Both the position numbers and the translations under genes were made by a program. The notes under the pieces were generated by a model that saw only the letters and a program-made list of their open reading frames with translations, made no database searches and was not told where the DNA came from. A stretch of 5,623 nt of DNA from an uncultured Prevotella sp. (GTDB lineage Bacteria; Bacteroidota; Bacteroidia; Bacteroidales; Bacteroidaceae). Shown here in pieces: positions 1 to 5,623 of this stretch (within the stretch, counting starts at the first letter, position 1; every line of letters begins with the position of its first letter). Location of the stretch: positions 1 through 5,623 of the forward strand of contig CAAFRM010000170.1 in the NCBI GenBank assembly GCA_900765465.1, in the 5' to 3' direction.

Positions 1-1230
1 CAGAGCGCCAACATCTCCCGAATCTTTGCAACGTTGGGTGCTGACCCACACAACTTGAGTTATTTCTGGATTCTCCCTCCATTGATGGGAATCCTGGTAC
101 AGCCTATCGTAGGTACGCTGAGTGATAAGACCTGGTGCCGATTCGGTCGCCGCATCCCTTATCTCTTCGTGGGTGCCACGGTTGCCGTCCTCGTGATGTG
201 CCTGCTGCCGAATGCCGGTTCGCTGGGCCTGACCGTGAGCGGAGCCATGCTCTTCGGACTGATAGCCCTGATGTTTCTGGATACGAGCATCAACATGGCG
301 ATGCAGCCGTTTAAGATGCTGGTGGGCGACATGGTGAACGAGAAGCAGAAGGCGAAGGCTTACTCTATCCAGAGTTTCCTCTGCAATGCCGGTTCTGTGG
401 CTGGTTACATCTTCCCGTTCCTCTTTACCTTCCTGGGTATCAAGAATGTGGCAGAACAGGGTGTGGTGCCTGATTCCGTTATCTGGTCGTTCTATGTGGG
501 TGCTGCCATCCTGATTCTCTGTGTTATCTACACCACGATGAAGGTAAAGGAGTGGAATCCGCAGCAGTATGCGGAATATAATGGTGTAGCTGGCGATGTG
601 GAAAAGGAAGAAGAGGGTAAGGCCGATTGGATTACGCTCTTGAAGAATGCGCCTTCTACCTTCTGGAAGGTGGGACTGGTACAGTTCTTCTGCTGGGCTG
701 GCTTCCTCTATCTCTGGAACTATTCTACCGGTGCCATCGCCGAAACCGTTTGGAATACCACCGACCCTAAGTCGGCTGAATTCCAGGAAGCAGGCAACTG
801 GGTGGGTATTCTCTTTGCCGTACAGGCTGTGGGCAGCGTGCTTTGGGCTGTGGTGCTTCCTCAGTTCAAGAACACCAAAATGGCTTATAGCGTGAGCTTG
901 CTGATTGGTGGCGTGGGCTTCGCTCTGATCCCATTCCTGCACGACCAGTACTTGCAGTTTATCCCATTCCTGATGATTGGTGCGGGTTGGGCAGCCATGC
1001 TGGCAATGCCATTCACCTTTGTTACCAACGCCTTGCAGGGCTATGGTCACATGGGTGCTTATCTGGGTCTGTTTAACGGAACCATCTGTATTCCTCAGAT
1101 TGTGGCAGCCATCTGCGGCGGCACTATCCTGAGCTTGATCGGTTCTCATCAGAGCGACATGATGATTGTGGCTGGTGTATTGCTCATCGCCGGTGCTTTA
1201 TCTGTCAGTATCATCAAGGAAAAGAAATAA
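1..1230 (+). CDS. MFS sugar transporter, SLC45/GPH-like (5'-truncated by window edge)
   Basis: Probable inner-membrane sugar porter importing glucose, maltose or short maltodextrins, probably with a cation. The frame is open from base 1 (QSANISRIFATLGADP...), so the true start is upstream. The TTG at 34 is an internal Leu codon. 409 residues are visible; the family usually has about 450, so roughly the first 40, including most of TM1, are missing. In visible-residue numbering, the MFS loop 2-3 motif is at about 38-53 (GTLSDKTWCRFGRRIP). The QPIVG...R-GRR-P pattern resembles SLC45/plant sucrose carriers, as does the D-x-x-x-N-x-A-x-QPF stretch that follows. About eleven hydrophobic segments remain. 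A charged central loop (VEKEEEGKADW, about 200-215) separates the two halves, and the protein ends in KEKK. It is followed by its own possible terminator and then malQ, which supports a maltodextrin role. Substrate is inferred from context; other sugars are possible. Confidence 0.9.
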   Translation, partial: QSANISRIFATLGADPHNLSYFWILPPLMGILVQPIVGTLSDKTWCRFGRRIPYLFVGATVAVLVMCLLPNAGSLGLTVSGAMLFGLIALMFLDTSINMAMQPFKMLVGDMVNEKQKAKAYSIQSFLCNAGSVAGYIFPFLFTFLGIKNVAEQGVVPDSVIWSFYVGAAILILCVIYTTMKVKEWNPQQYAEYNGVAGDVEKEEEGKADWITLLKNAPSTFWKVGLVQFFCWAGFLYLWNYSTGAIAETVWNTTDPKSAEFQEAGNWVGILFAVQAVGSVLWAVVLPQFKNTKMAYSVSLLIGGVGFALIPFLHDQYLQFIPFLMIGAGWAAMLAMPFTFVTNALQGYGHMGAYLGLFNGTICIPQIVAAICGGTILSLIGSHQSDMMIVAGVLLIAGALSVSIIKEKK

Positions 1231-1263
1231 AGCTTATCAAGAACCATGAATAATGCCAGTCAA

Positions 1264-1299
1264 GGAAAACAAATGCAAACGTTTGCATTTGTTTTTTCC
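1264..1299 (+). terminator. Possible intrinsic terminator of the MFS gene (overlaps operator)
   Basis: In RNA the palindrome could fold into a long hairpin whose 3' arm ends in a run of six U, 34 bases after the transporter's stop codon. The stem is A/U-rich and the U run is partly inside the stem, so it is a weaker design than the terminator after malQ. GG at 1264-1265 could also pair with CC at 1298-1299 across a two-base bulge. No other terminator-like structure is seen between the transporter and malQ. Confidence 0.4.
1266..1295. promoter_or_regulatory. 30-bp perfect palindrome: LacI-type operator core upstream of malQ
   Basis: Two perfect 15-base arms meet between bases 1280 and 1281. 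The core is TGCAAACGTTTGCA, an even-length palindrome with a central CG, which is the usual form of LacI/GalR-family operators and resembles MalR-type and CcpA-type sites in other phyla. The same 14-mer recurs in front of the GH97 gene. The regulator gene is not in this window. Its centre is 62.5 bp upstream of a candidate -7 element at 1343. The site is clearly visible; which protein binds it, and whether it activates or represses, is inference. Confidence 0.75.
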
Positions 1300-1317
1300 T
1301 CGATTTGTGCAAAAGAA

Positions 1318-1332
1318 CCGTACTTGTTACGG
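1318..1332. repeat. Short inverted repeat CCGTA-N5-TACGG in the malQ promoter region
   Basis: Two perfect 5-base arms are separated by CTTGT and end 10 bases before the candidate -7 element of malQ. It could be a second small operator, or chance. One half (TACGGA) also occurs at 4122-4127 in the other intergenic region, but at a different distance from its operator. Confidence 0.3.
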
Positions 1333-1342
1333 ATATTTTTGC

Positions 1343-1352
1343 TAATTTCGCA
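1343..1352 (+). promoter_or_regulatory. malQ: Candidate -7 promoter element of malQ
   Basis: TAATTTCGCA fits the Bacteroidota -7 consensus TAnnTTTG with one mismatch (C for the last T before G). It would place the transcript start near 1355 and give a leader of about 40 A-rich bases. No good -33 TTTG is at the expected distance; TTG at 1324-1326 is slightly too close. An overlapping alternative, TATTTTTG at 1334-1341, matches the consensus fully. The first is favoured only because it repeats the operator-to-promoter spacing seen before the GH97 gene. Confidence 0.4.
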
Positions 1353-1396
1353 TCGGAAATAAAAATAATAAATAACTAACCTCTAAATGGAGTCTT

Positions 1397-4072
1397 ATGA
1401 CAATTCATTTTAACATAGAATACAGAACCTTGTTCGGCGAGCAGCTCGTCTTGAACATTCAGAAGGAGGATGAGGAACTCAAGTTCCCGATGACCACTCT
1501 CAATGGCGAGAGATGGTCGTTTGACTGGTGTGTAGAACAGCCAGCAAAGGCTTACACCTATTATTATAGTGTAGAGCGCGATGGCAGGGTGCTCAAGACC
1601 GAGTGGCTTCTCGTGAAGCATTGCCTGGAACTGAACGCCACCAAGGCGGATGAGTTCACCCTCTATGACAGTTGGAAGGTGATACCTGAGGATGCTTATC
1701 TTTACAGCAGTGCCTTTACCGATTGCATCAATCACCAGGCTCCAGAAGAACTGGCGATGCAGAACTGTGCCAAAACCGTACGTCTCATCGTGCGTGCCCC
1801 TCAGCTTCGTGATGGAGAAAGACTCGGAGTGGTAGGTGCCGACAATGTGCTGGGTGCATGGAATGCAGAAAAAATGCTGAAGATGACACAGCACACCTAT
1901 AACGAATGGGTGGCAGATGTGGATGCTGTTCATCTGCAGACCGCTCACATGGAGTTCAAGTTTGTGGCTTACAACGAGAAGAAGGACCTGCTTTTCTGGG
2001 AAACAGGCATGAACCGCACCATCGACCTGCCGGAGATGAAGGCAGGCGATGCCATCGCTTATGATCTGGATCAGGCATTCTTCGCCCTCTACAACCGCAA
2101 GGTGGCCGGAACATTGGTTCCGGTGTTCTCTCTGCGTAGTGAGAAGAGTGCCGGTGTGGGCGACTTCGGTGATCTGAAGACCATGATCGACCTCGTGGCT
2201 TCTACCGGACAGAAAGTGCTTCAGCTGTTGCCTATCAACGATACCACCATCACCCACACTTGGACGGACAGTTATCCATACAGCTGTATCAGCGTCTTCG
2301 CCATCCATCCGATGTATGCCGATCTGAATGCGTTGCCAGCGTTGAAGGATAAGAAGGCTCGCGAGGAGGCAGAGAAGACCCGCAAGGAACTCAATGCCTT
2401 GCATCAGATTGATTATGAGAAGGTGAATGATTACAAGCAGGATTATCTGCAACAGATATTTGCACAGGAAGGTAAAAAGATGATGTCGGGAGCCGATTTC
2501 AAGGCTTTCATTCAGGATACACAACAGTGGCTCGTGCCTTACGCACAGTATTCTTACCTGCGCGACAAGAATGGCACTGCCGACTTCACTCAGTGGCCAG
2601 ACCATAACATCTGGGATGAGGCTGAGCGCAAGGATTTGACCAACCCTGAAACCGAGGCGTACCAGAATGTGGAGTTCTTCTACTTCGTGCAGTTCATCCT
2701 GAACAAGCAGATGCAGGAGGCGCACGAACATGCCAAGGCGAAGGGCGTTATCCTGAAGGGTGATATTCCTATTGGTGTACATCGCCACAGCTGCGATGTT
2801 TGGATGGAGCCTAAGTACTTCAATCTGAACGGTCAGGCGGGTGCTCCACCAGATGACTTCTCTGTGAATGGTCAGAACTGGGGATTCCCTACTTACAACT
2901 GGGATGAGATGTTGAAGGATGGTTGCCAGTGGTGGACCCGCCGCTTCCAGAACATGTCGAAGTTCTTTGATGCCTATCGCATCGATCATGTGCTCGGTTT
3001 CTTCCGCATCTGGGAAATCCCTGTGGATAGCGTGCATGGCTTGCTCGGACAGTTTGCCCCAGCCCTCGGCATGACCCGTGAGGAGATTCAGAGCTACGGC
3101 TTGAACTTCCAGGAGGACAGATTCCTCCGTCCGTTCATTACCGACTGGATATTGGACCGTATGTTCCATGAGCGTGCCGACGAAGTGAAGGAGAAGTATC
3201 TCGACCGTCTGGATGAGGAACGCTATCAGATGAAGCCTGAGGTAGATACCCAGCGCAAGGTAGAGGCTCTCTTCCAGAATGTAACTGATGAGAAGGATAT
3301 CTGGTTGCGTGATGGCTTGTATGCCCTGATTAGCGATGTGCTTTTCGTTCGCGACCGCAAGAACCCAGAGCTTTTCCATCCACGTATCTCGGCACAGCTC
3401 GACTTCATCTACGAGTCGCTCTATGATGTTGACAAGGCTGCGTTCAATCGTCTTTACAACGACTACTTCTATCGCCGCAACAACCAGTTCTGGTATGGCG
3501 AGGCGATGAAGAAGTTGCCTAAGCTGGTTCAGGCTACCCGCATGCTGGTTTGTGCCGAAGACCTGGGTATGGTACCTGATTGTGTGCCATGGGTAATGAA
3601 CGAATTGAAGATATTGAGTCTGGAACTCCAGAGCATGCCAAAGGATCCATCGGTTAAGTTTGGTCATTTGAGCCGTAACCCATACCGCTCTGTCTGCACC
3701 ATTTCAAGTCACGATATGCCTACCTTGCGTATGTGGTGGGACGAGAATATCTCCCGTACCCAGGAGTATTACAACACGATGCTCTATCGTGAAGGACCTG
3801 CTCCTCATCCGCTCCCAGGTTGGTTGGCAAGAGACATCATCTCCCGCCATCTCACCTCTCCATCCATGCTCTGCGTATTGAGCGTTCAGGATTGGTTGGC
3901 CATCGATGAAAAACTCCGTCTGCCAGATGCCGATGCCGAGCGCATCAACATCCCAGCCAATCCAAAGCACTACTGGCGCTATCGCATGCACCTGAGTTTG
4001 GAAGAATTGGCTGCCAGCAAGGAGTTCATGGAGAACATCACCGAACTGATAGCTCAGGGTGGCCGCAATTAA
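1397..4072 (+). CDS. malQ: 4-alpha-glucanotransferase (amylomaltase), GH77 with N-terminal CBM20 modules, DPE2-like
   Basis: Cytoplasmic enzyme that transfers alpha-1,4-glucan segments between maltodextrins, releasing glucose and making longer chains. 891 residues, no signal peptide. Residues ~1-115 form a degenerate CBM20-like module; ~127-215 a clear second CBM20 (VVGADNVLGAW, then WETGMNR). GH77 begins near 238 (GTLVPVFSLRSEKSAGVGDFGD). Motifs: LPINDT near 279, KGDIPIGV (454-461), AGAPPDDFSVNGQNWGFPTYNW (481-502), nucleophile D530 in RIDH, acid/base E721 in AEDLG, and third acidic D773 in SHDMPT. 191 residues separate D530 from E721, against about 47 in Thermus amylomaltase, so an insertion of about 145 residues splits the catalytic domain, as in plant DPE2. 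All three catalytic acids are present. The ATG at 1397 is chosen because MTIHFNIEYRT begins the CBM fold directly; the ATG at 1387 is out of frame. Monocistronic-looking: own promoter region and strong terminator. Confidence 0.96.
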   Translation: MTIHFNIEYRTLFGEQLVLNIQKEDEELKFPMTTLNGERWSFDWCVEQPAKAYTYYYSVERDGRVLKTEWLLVKHCLELNATKADEFTLYDSWKVIPEDAYLYSSAFTDCINHQAPEELAMQNCAKTVRLIVRAPQLRDGERLGVVGADNVLGAWNAEKMLKMTQHTYNEWVADVDAVHLQTAHMEFKFVAYNEKKDLLFWETGMNRTIDLPEMKAGDAIAYDLDQAFFALYNRKVAGTLVPVFSLRSEKSAGVGDFGDLKTMIDLVASTGQKVLQLLPINDTTITHTWTDSYPYSCISVFAIHPMYADLNALPALKDKKAREEAEKTRKELNALHQIDYEKVNDYKQDYLQQIFAQEGKKMMSGADFKAFIQDTQQWLVPYAQYSYLRDKNGTADFTQWPDHNIWDEAERKDLTNPETEAYQNVEFFYFVQFILNKQMQEAHEHAKAKGVILKGDIPIGVHRHSCDVWMEPKYFNLNGQAGAPPDDFSVNGQNWGFPTYNWDEMLKDGCQWWTRRFQNMSKFFDAYRIDHVLGFFRIWEIPVDSVHGLLGQFAPALGMTREEIQSYGLNFQEDRFLRPFITDWILDRMFHERADEVKEKYLDRLDEERYQMKPEVDTQRKVEALFQNVTDEKDIWLRDGLYALISDVLFVRDRKNPELFHPRISAQLDFIYESLYDVDKAAFNRLYNDYFYRRNNQFWYGEAMKKLPKLVQATRMLVCAEDLGMVPDCVPWVMNELKILSLELQSMPKDPSVKFGHLSRNPYRSVCTISSHDMPTLRMWWDENISRTQEYYNTMLYREGPAPHPLPGWLARDIISRHLTSPSMLCVLSVQDWLAIDEKLRLPDADAERINIPANPKHYWRYRMHLSLEELAASKEFMENITELIAQGGRN

Positions 4073-4098
4073 AATATTGCAATAGCAAATGCAAAATC

Positions 4099-4114
4099 GT
4101 GCAAACGTTTGCAC
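4099..4114. promoter_or_regulatory. 16-bp perfect palindrome: second LacI-type operator, upstream of the GH97 gene
   Basis: GTGCAAACGTTTGCAC is a perfect palindrome centred between 4106 and 4107. It contains the same 14-base core as the site before malQ. It lies 26 bases after the malQ stop codon and upstream of the malQ terminator, so it is transcribed in the malQ 3' end. Its centre is 62.5 bp from the first base of the GH97 -7 element. A nearby GCAAATGCAAAA at 4085-4096 resembles extra half-sites. Regulator identity and sign of control are inferred. Confidence 0.75.
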
Positions 4115-4126
4115 CTTGATATACGG

Positions 4127-4167
4127 AAAAATACCCTCCCATTTAGCGGAGGGTATTTTTGTTTTTT
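4127..4167 (+). terminator. Strong intrinsic terminator of malQ
   Basis: The arms at 4127-4139 (AAAAATACCCTCC) and 4148-4160 (GGAGGGTATTTTT) are exact reverse complements, giving a 13-bp stem with an 8-base loop. The T-rich tail runs to 4167. The GC-rich lower loop-side stem and long U tract make this a textbook Rho-independent terminator. It starts 54 bases after the malQ stop and ends one base before the GH97 -7 element begins, so the two transcription units should be separate. Confidence 0.9.
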
Positions 4168-4168
4168 G

Positions 4169-4178
4169 TATCTTTGCA
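4169..4178 (+). promoter_or_regulatory. -7 promoter element of the GH97 gene
   Basis: TATCTTTGCA matches the Bacteroidota primary-sigma -7 consensus TAnnTTTG exactly. It predicts a start site near 4181 and an A-rich leader of about 79 bases. The region where a -33 TTTG should lie (about 4145-4150) is occupied by the terminator loop and stem and has no match, so basal activity may be low and dependent on an activator. Confidence 0.65.
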
Positions 4179-4259
4179 CTGTCTTAAGAATAAACAGATT
4201 ATGATTAAGGTTAACTAACAAGGATTCAAAAAAACAAGAATAAGCAATAACTGAACAGT

Positions 4260-5623
4260 ATGAAGAAACTGAATGTATTAGTGATGGGCCTCTTGCTCCC
4301 GATGTTGGCAGCAGCCCAGACCGTTAAGTCGCCTAACGGCAACGTCTCGGTAACTTTCTCTTTATCCGAAAAGGGACAGCCTACCTACAAGATGAGCTAT
4401 AAGGGAAAGACTGTATGTAAGCCATCTCATCTCGGACTGGAGCTGGCGAAGGATAAGCACGCCTCTAAGGGTATGGAGGAAACCAGCCTGATGGATGGTT
4501 TCACAGAAACCGGCAGCAAGACATTGACCTTCGATGAAACCTGGAAGCCAGTATGGGGTGAGACTGCTACCATCCGCAACCATTATAACGAGATGGAGGT
4601 AAACCTGAACCAGGCTTCCTCCAAGCGTAACATCACCATTCGTTTCCGTGTATATGATTATGGTATGGGCTTGCGCTATGAGTTCCCTCAGCAGGAAAGC
4701 CTGAACTACTTTGTGATTCAGGAGGAGCATACCCAGTTTGCCATGGCAGGCGATCATACTGCCTATTGGATTCCGGGCGATTATGACACCCAGGAGTATG
4801 ACTACAACATTACTCCATTGACCGGCATCCGTCCAGTCATTGCCAAGAACCGTGAAGCTTACAAGAGCAATTCATCTACCACCGTCTTCTCGGATACCGG
4901 TGTTCAGACATCGCTCCAGATGAAGACCAAGGATGGTCTCTATATCAATATCCACGAGGCTGCCTGTCTGGATTATCCAACCATGCACCTCAACCTGGAT
5001 GAGAAGACATTGACCTTTGAGTCTTGGTTGACTCCTGATGCCGTGGGCAGAAAGGGATTCATCCAGACTCCGTTCAATACTCCTTGGCGTACCGTGATGG
5101 TGAGCGATGATGCCCGTGATATGCTTTCATGCAAGTTGACATTGAATCTCAACGAGCCTTGCAAGATTAAGGATACTTCATGGATTCATCCTACCAAGTA
5201 CTGCGGTGTATGGTGGAACATGATCGTTGGCACCAAGACCTGGAGCTATACCAACGACCTGCCTTCTGTTCGCCTCGGTGTAACCGATTACAGCAAGTGC
5301 AAGCCTAATGGCACCCATGGTGCAACCAACGAGGAGGTAAAGCGCTACATCGACTTTGCGGCAAAGAACGGTTTGCAGGAGGTGCTGGTAGAAGGCTGGA
5401 ACGAAGGTTGGGAAGACTGGTTCGGTCATCAGAAACTCGATGTCTTCGATTTCGTAACTCCATATCCTGACTTCGATATCAAGATGCTCAACGACTATGC
5501 TCATTCTAAGGGAGTGAAGCTGATGATGCACCACGAGACCTCTTCTGCTGCTCTCAACTATGAGCGCCACATGGAGGATGCCTTCAACCTGATGAACAAA
5601 TATGGCTATGATGCCGTGAAGAC
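4260..5623 (+). CDS. susB: SusB-like alpha-glucosidase, GH97 (3'-truncated by window end)
   Basis: Probable periplasmic exo-acting alpha-glucosidase releasing glucose from starch oligosaccharides. The first 454 codons are visible; SusB of Bacteroides has about 738 residues, so roughly 285 are missing. Signal peptide: MKKLNVLVMGLLLPMLAAA, probable cleavage after A19 before Q20, with no lipobox Cys. Residues ~22-290 match the GH97 N-terminal beta-sandwich (SPNGNVSVTFSL; RVYDYGMGLRYEF; YWIPGDYDTQEYDYN). The catalytic barrel begins near 305 (DTSWIHPTKYCGVWWNM), with VEGWNEGWEDWFG at 377-389 and LMMHHETSSAALNYERHMED at 421-440. By position, E179 should equal SusB calcium ligand E194, and E426 (HHE) its catalytic base E439. 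The remaining base, calcium ligand and general acid lie beyond the window. A Glu at HHE points to the inverting glucosidase branch, not the retaining galactosidase branch. ATG 4260 is chosen because it gives a complete signal peptide. Gene symbol is by analogy with the Sus system. Confidence 0.93.
   Translation, partial: MKKLNVLVMGLLLPMLAAAQTVKSPNGNVSVTFSLSEKGQPTYKMSYKGKTVCKPSHLGLELAKDKHASKGMEETSLMDGFTETGSKTLTFDETWKPVWGETATIRNHYNEMEVNLNQASSKRNITIRFRVYDYGMGLRYEFPQQESLNYFVIQEEHTQFAMAGDHTAYWIPGDYDTQEYDYNITPLTGIRPVIAKNREAYKSNSSTTVFSDTGVQTSLQMKTKDGLYINIHEAACLDYPTMHLNLDEKTLTFESWLTPDAVGRKGFIQTPFNTPWRTVMVSDDARDMLSCKLTLNLNEPCKIKDTSWIHPTKYCGVWWNMIVGTKTWSYTNDLPSVRLGVTDYSKCKPNGTHGATNEEVKRYIDFAAKNGLQEVLVEGWNEGWEDWFGHQKLDVFDFVTPYPDFDIKMLNDYAHSKGVKLMMHHETSSAALNYERHMEDAFNLMNKYGYDAVK

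Noticed and set aside
34..36. TTG as a start codon for the MFS transporter.
   Set aside because: The frame is open to base 1 and the residues before it (QSANISRIFAT) continue a normal MFS N-terminal region; starting here would remove the first membrane segment.
647..895. An 82-codon + strand frame inside the transporter gene.
   Set aside because: It overlaps the transporter in another frame, its sequence is low in recognisable features, and the transporter frame is clearly coding.
1231..1396. A riboswitch or structured small RNA in the intergenic regions.
   Set aside because: Apart from the operator-like palindromes, the malQ terminator and one 5-bp inverted repeat, no conserved RNA motif or extended pairing was recognised; the leaders are simple A-rich sequence.
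1376..3667. A 763-codon open frame on the minus strand, antisense to malQ.
   Set aside because: The + strand frame is certainly MalQ with intact GH77 motifs throughout. The antisense translation has no recognisable domain, is oddly rich in His, Leu and Ile, and has no sign of its own promoter. Codon bias that avoids TTA, CTA and TCA in the right phase explains a long open antisense frame.
3704..4114. Minus-strand open frames at 3704-4114, 4362-4757, 4973-5164 and 5178-5570.
   Set aside because: Each lies opposite well-supported MalQ or GH97 coding sequence and shows no domain or translation signal.

Overview
The window reads as a stretch of a Bacteroidota chromosome, most likely a Prevotella/Segatella-type gut species. 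The basis is protein style (an SLC45-like MFS sugar porter, a plant-DPE2-like MalQ and a SusB-type GH97 enzyme side by side), A-rich leaders without Shine-Dalgarno sequences, and a match to the Bacteroidota -7 promoter element (TAnnTTTG). The genus is an inference from resemblance, not a search result. All real genes lie on the + strand.

Layout: (1) 1-1230 is the 3' part of an MFS sugar transporter gene whose start lies upstream of the window. (2) 1231-1396 is an intergenic region with a 30-bp perfect palindrome (a LacI-type operator core that may double as the transporter's terminator), a small second inverted repeat and a candidate promoter. (3) 1397-4072 is a complete malQ encoding an 891-residue 4-alpha-glucanotransferase: N-terminal starch-binding modules plus a GH77 catalytic domain with a large insertion. 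(4) 4073-4259 is a second intergenic region holding a second copy of the same operator core, a strong intrinsic terminator for malQ and a good -7 promoter element. (5) 4260-5623 is the 5' part of a SusB-like GH97 alpha-glucosidase gene, cut by the window end.

Together these form a starch/malto-oligosaccharide utilisation locus. The GH97 enzyme has a signal peptide and would release glucose from oligosaccharides in the periplasm. The MFS protein would import glucose, maltose or short maltodextrins through the inner membrane. MalQ would rearrange maltose and maltodextrins in the cytoplasm. SusC/SusD-type outer membrane genes may lie next to this window but are not visible.

The most notable signal is regulatory. 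The two intergenic regions share the 14-bp perfect palindrome TGCAAACGTTTGCA. In both, its centre lies exactly 62.5 bp (about six helical turns) upstream of the first base of a candidate -7 element. This suggests one LacI-family protein controls malQ and the GH97 gene with the same geometry, and that upstream position fits activation as well as repression. I see no evidence of a wholly new biological system, mobile element, CRISPR array or RNA gene here.
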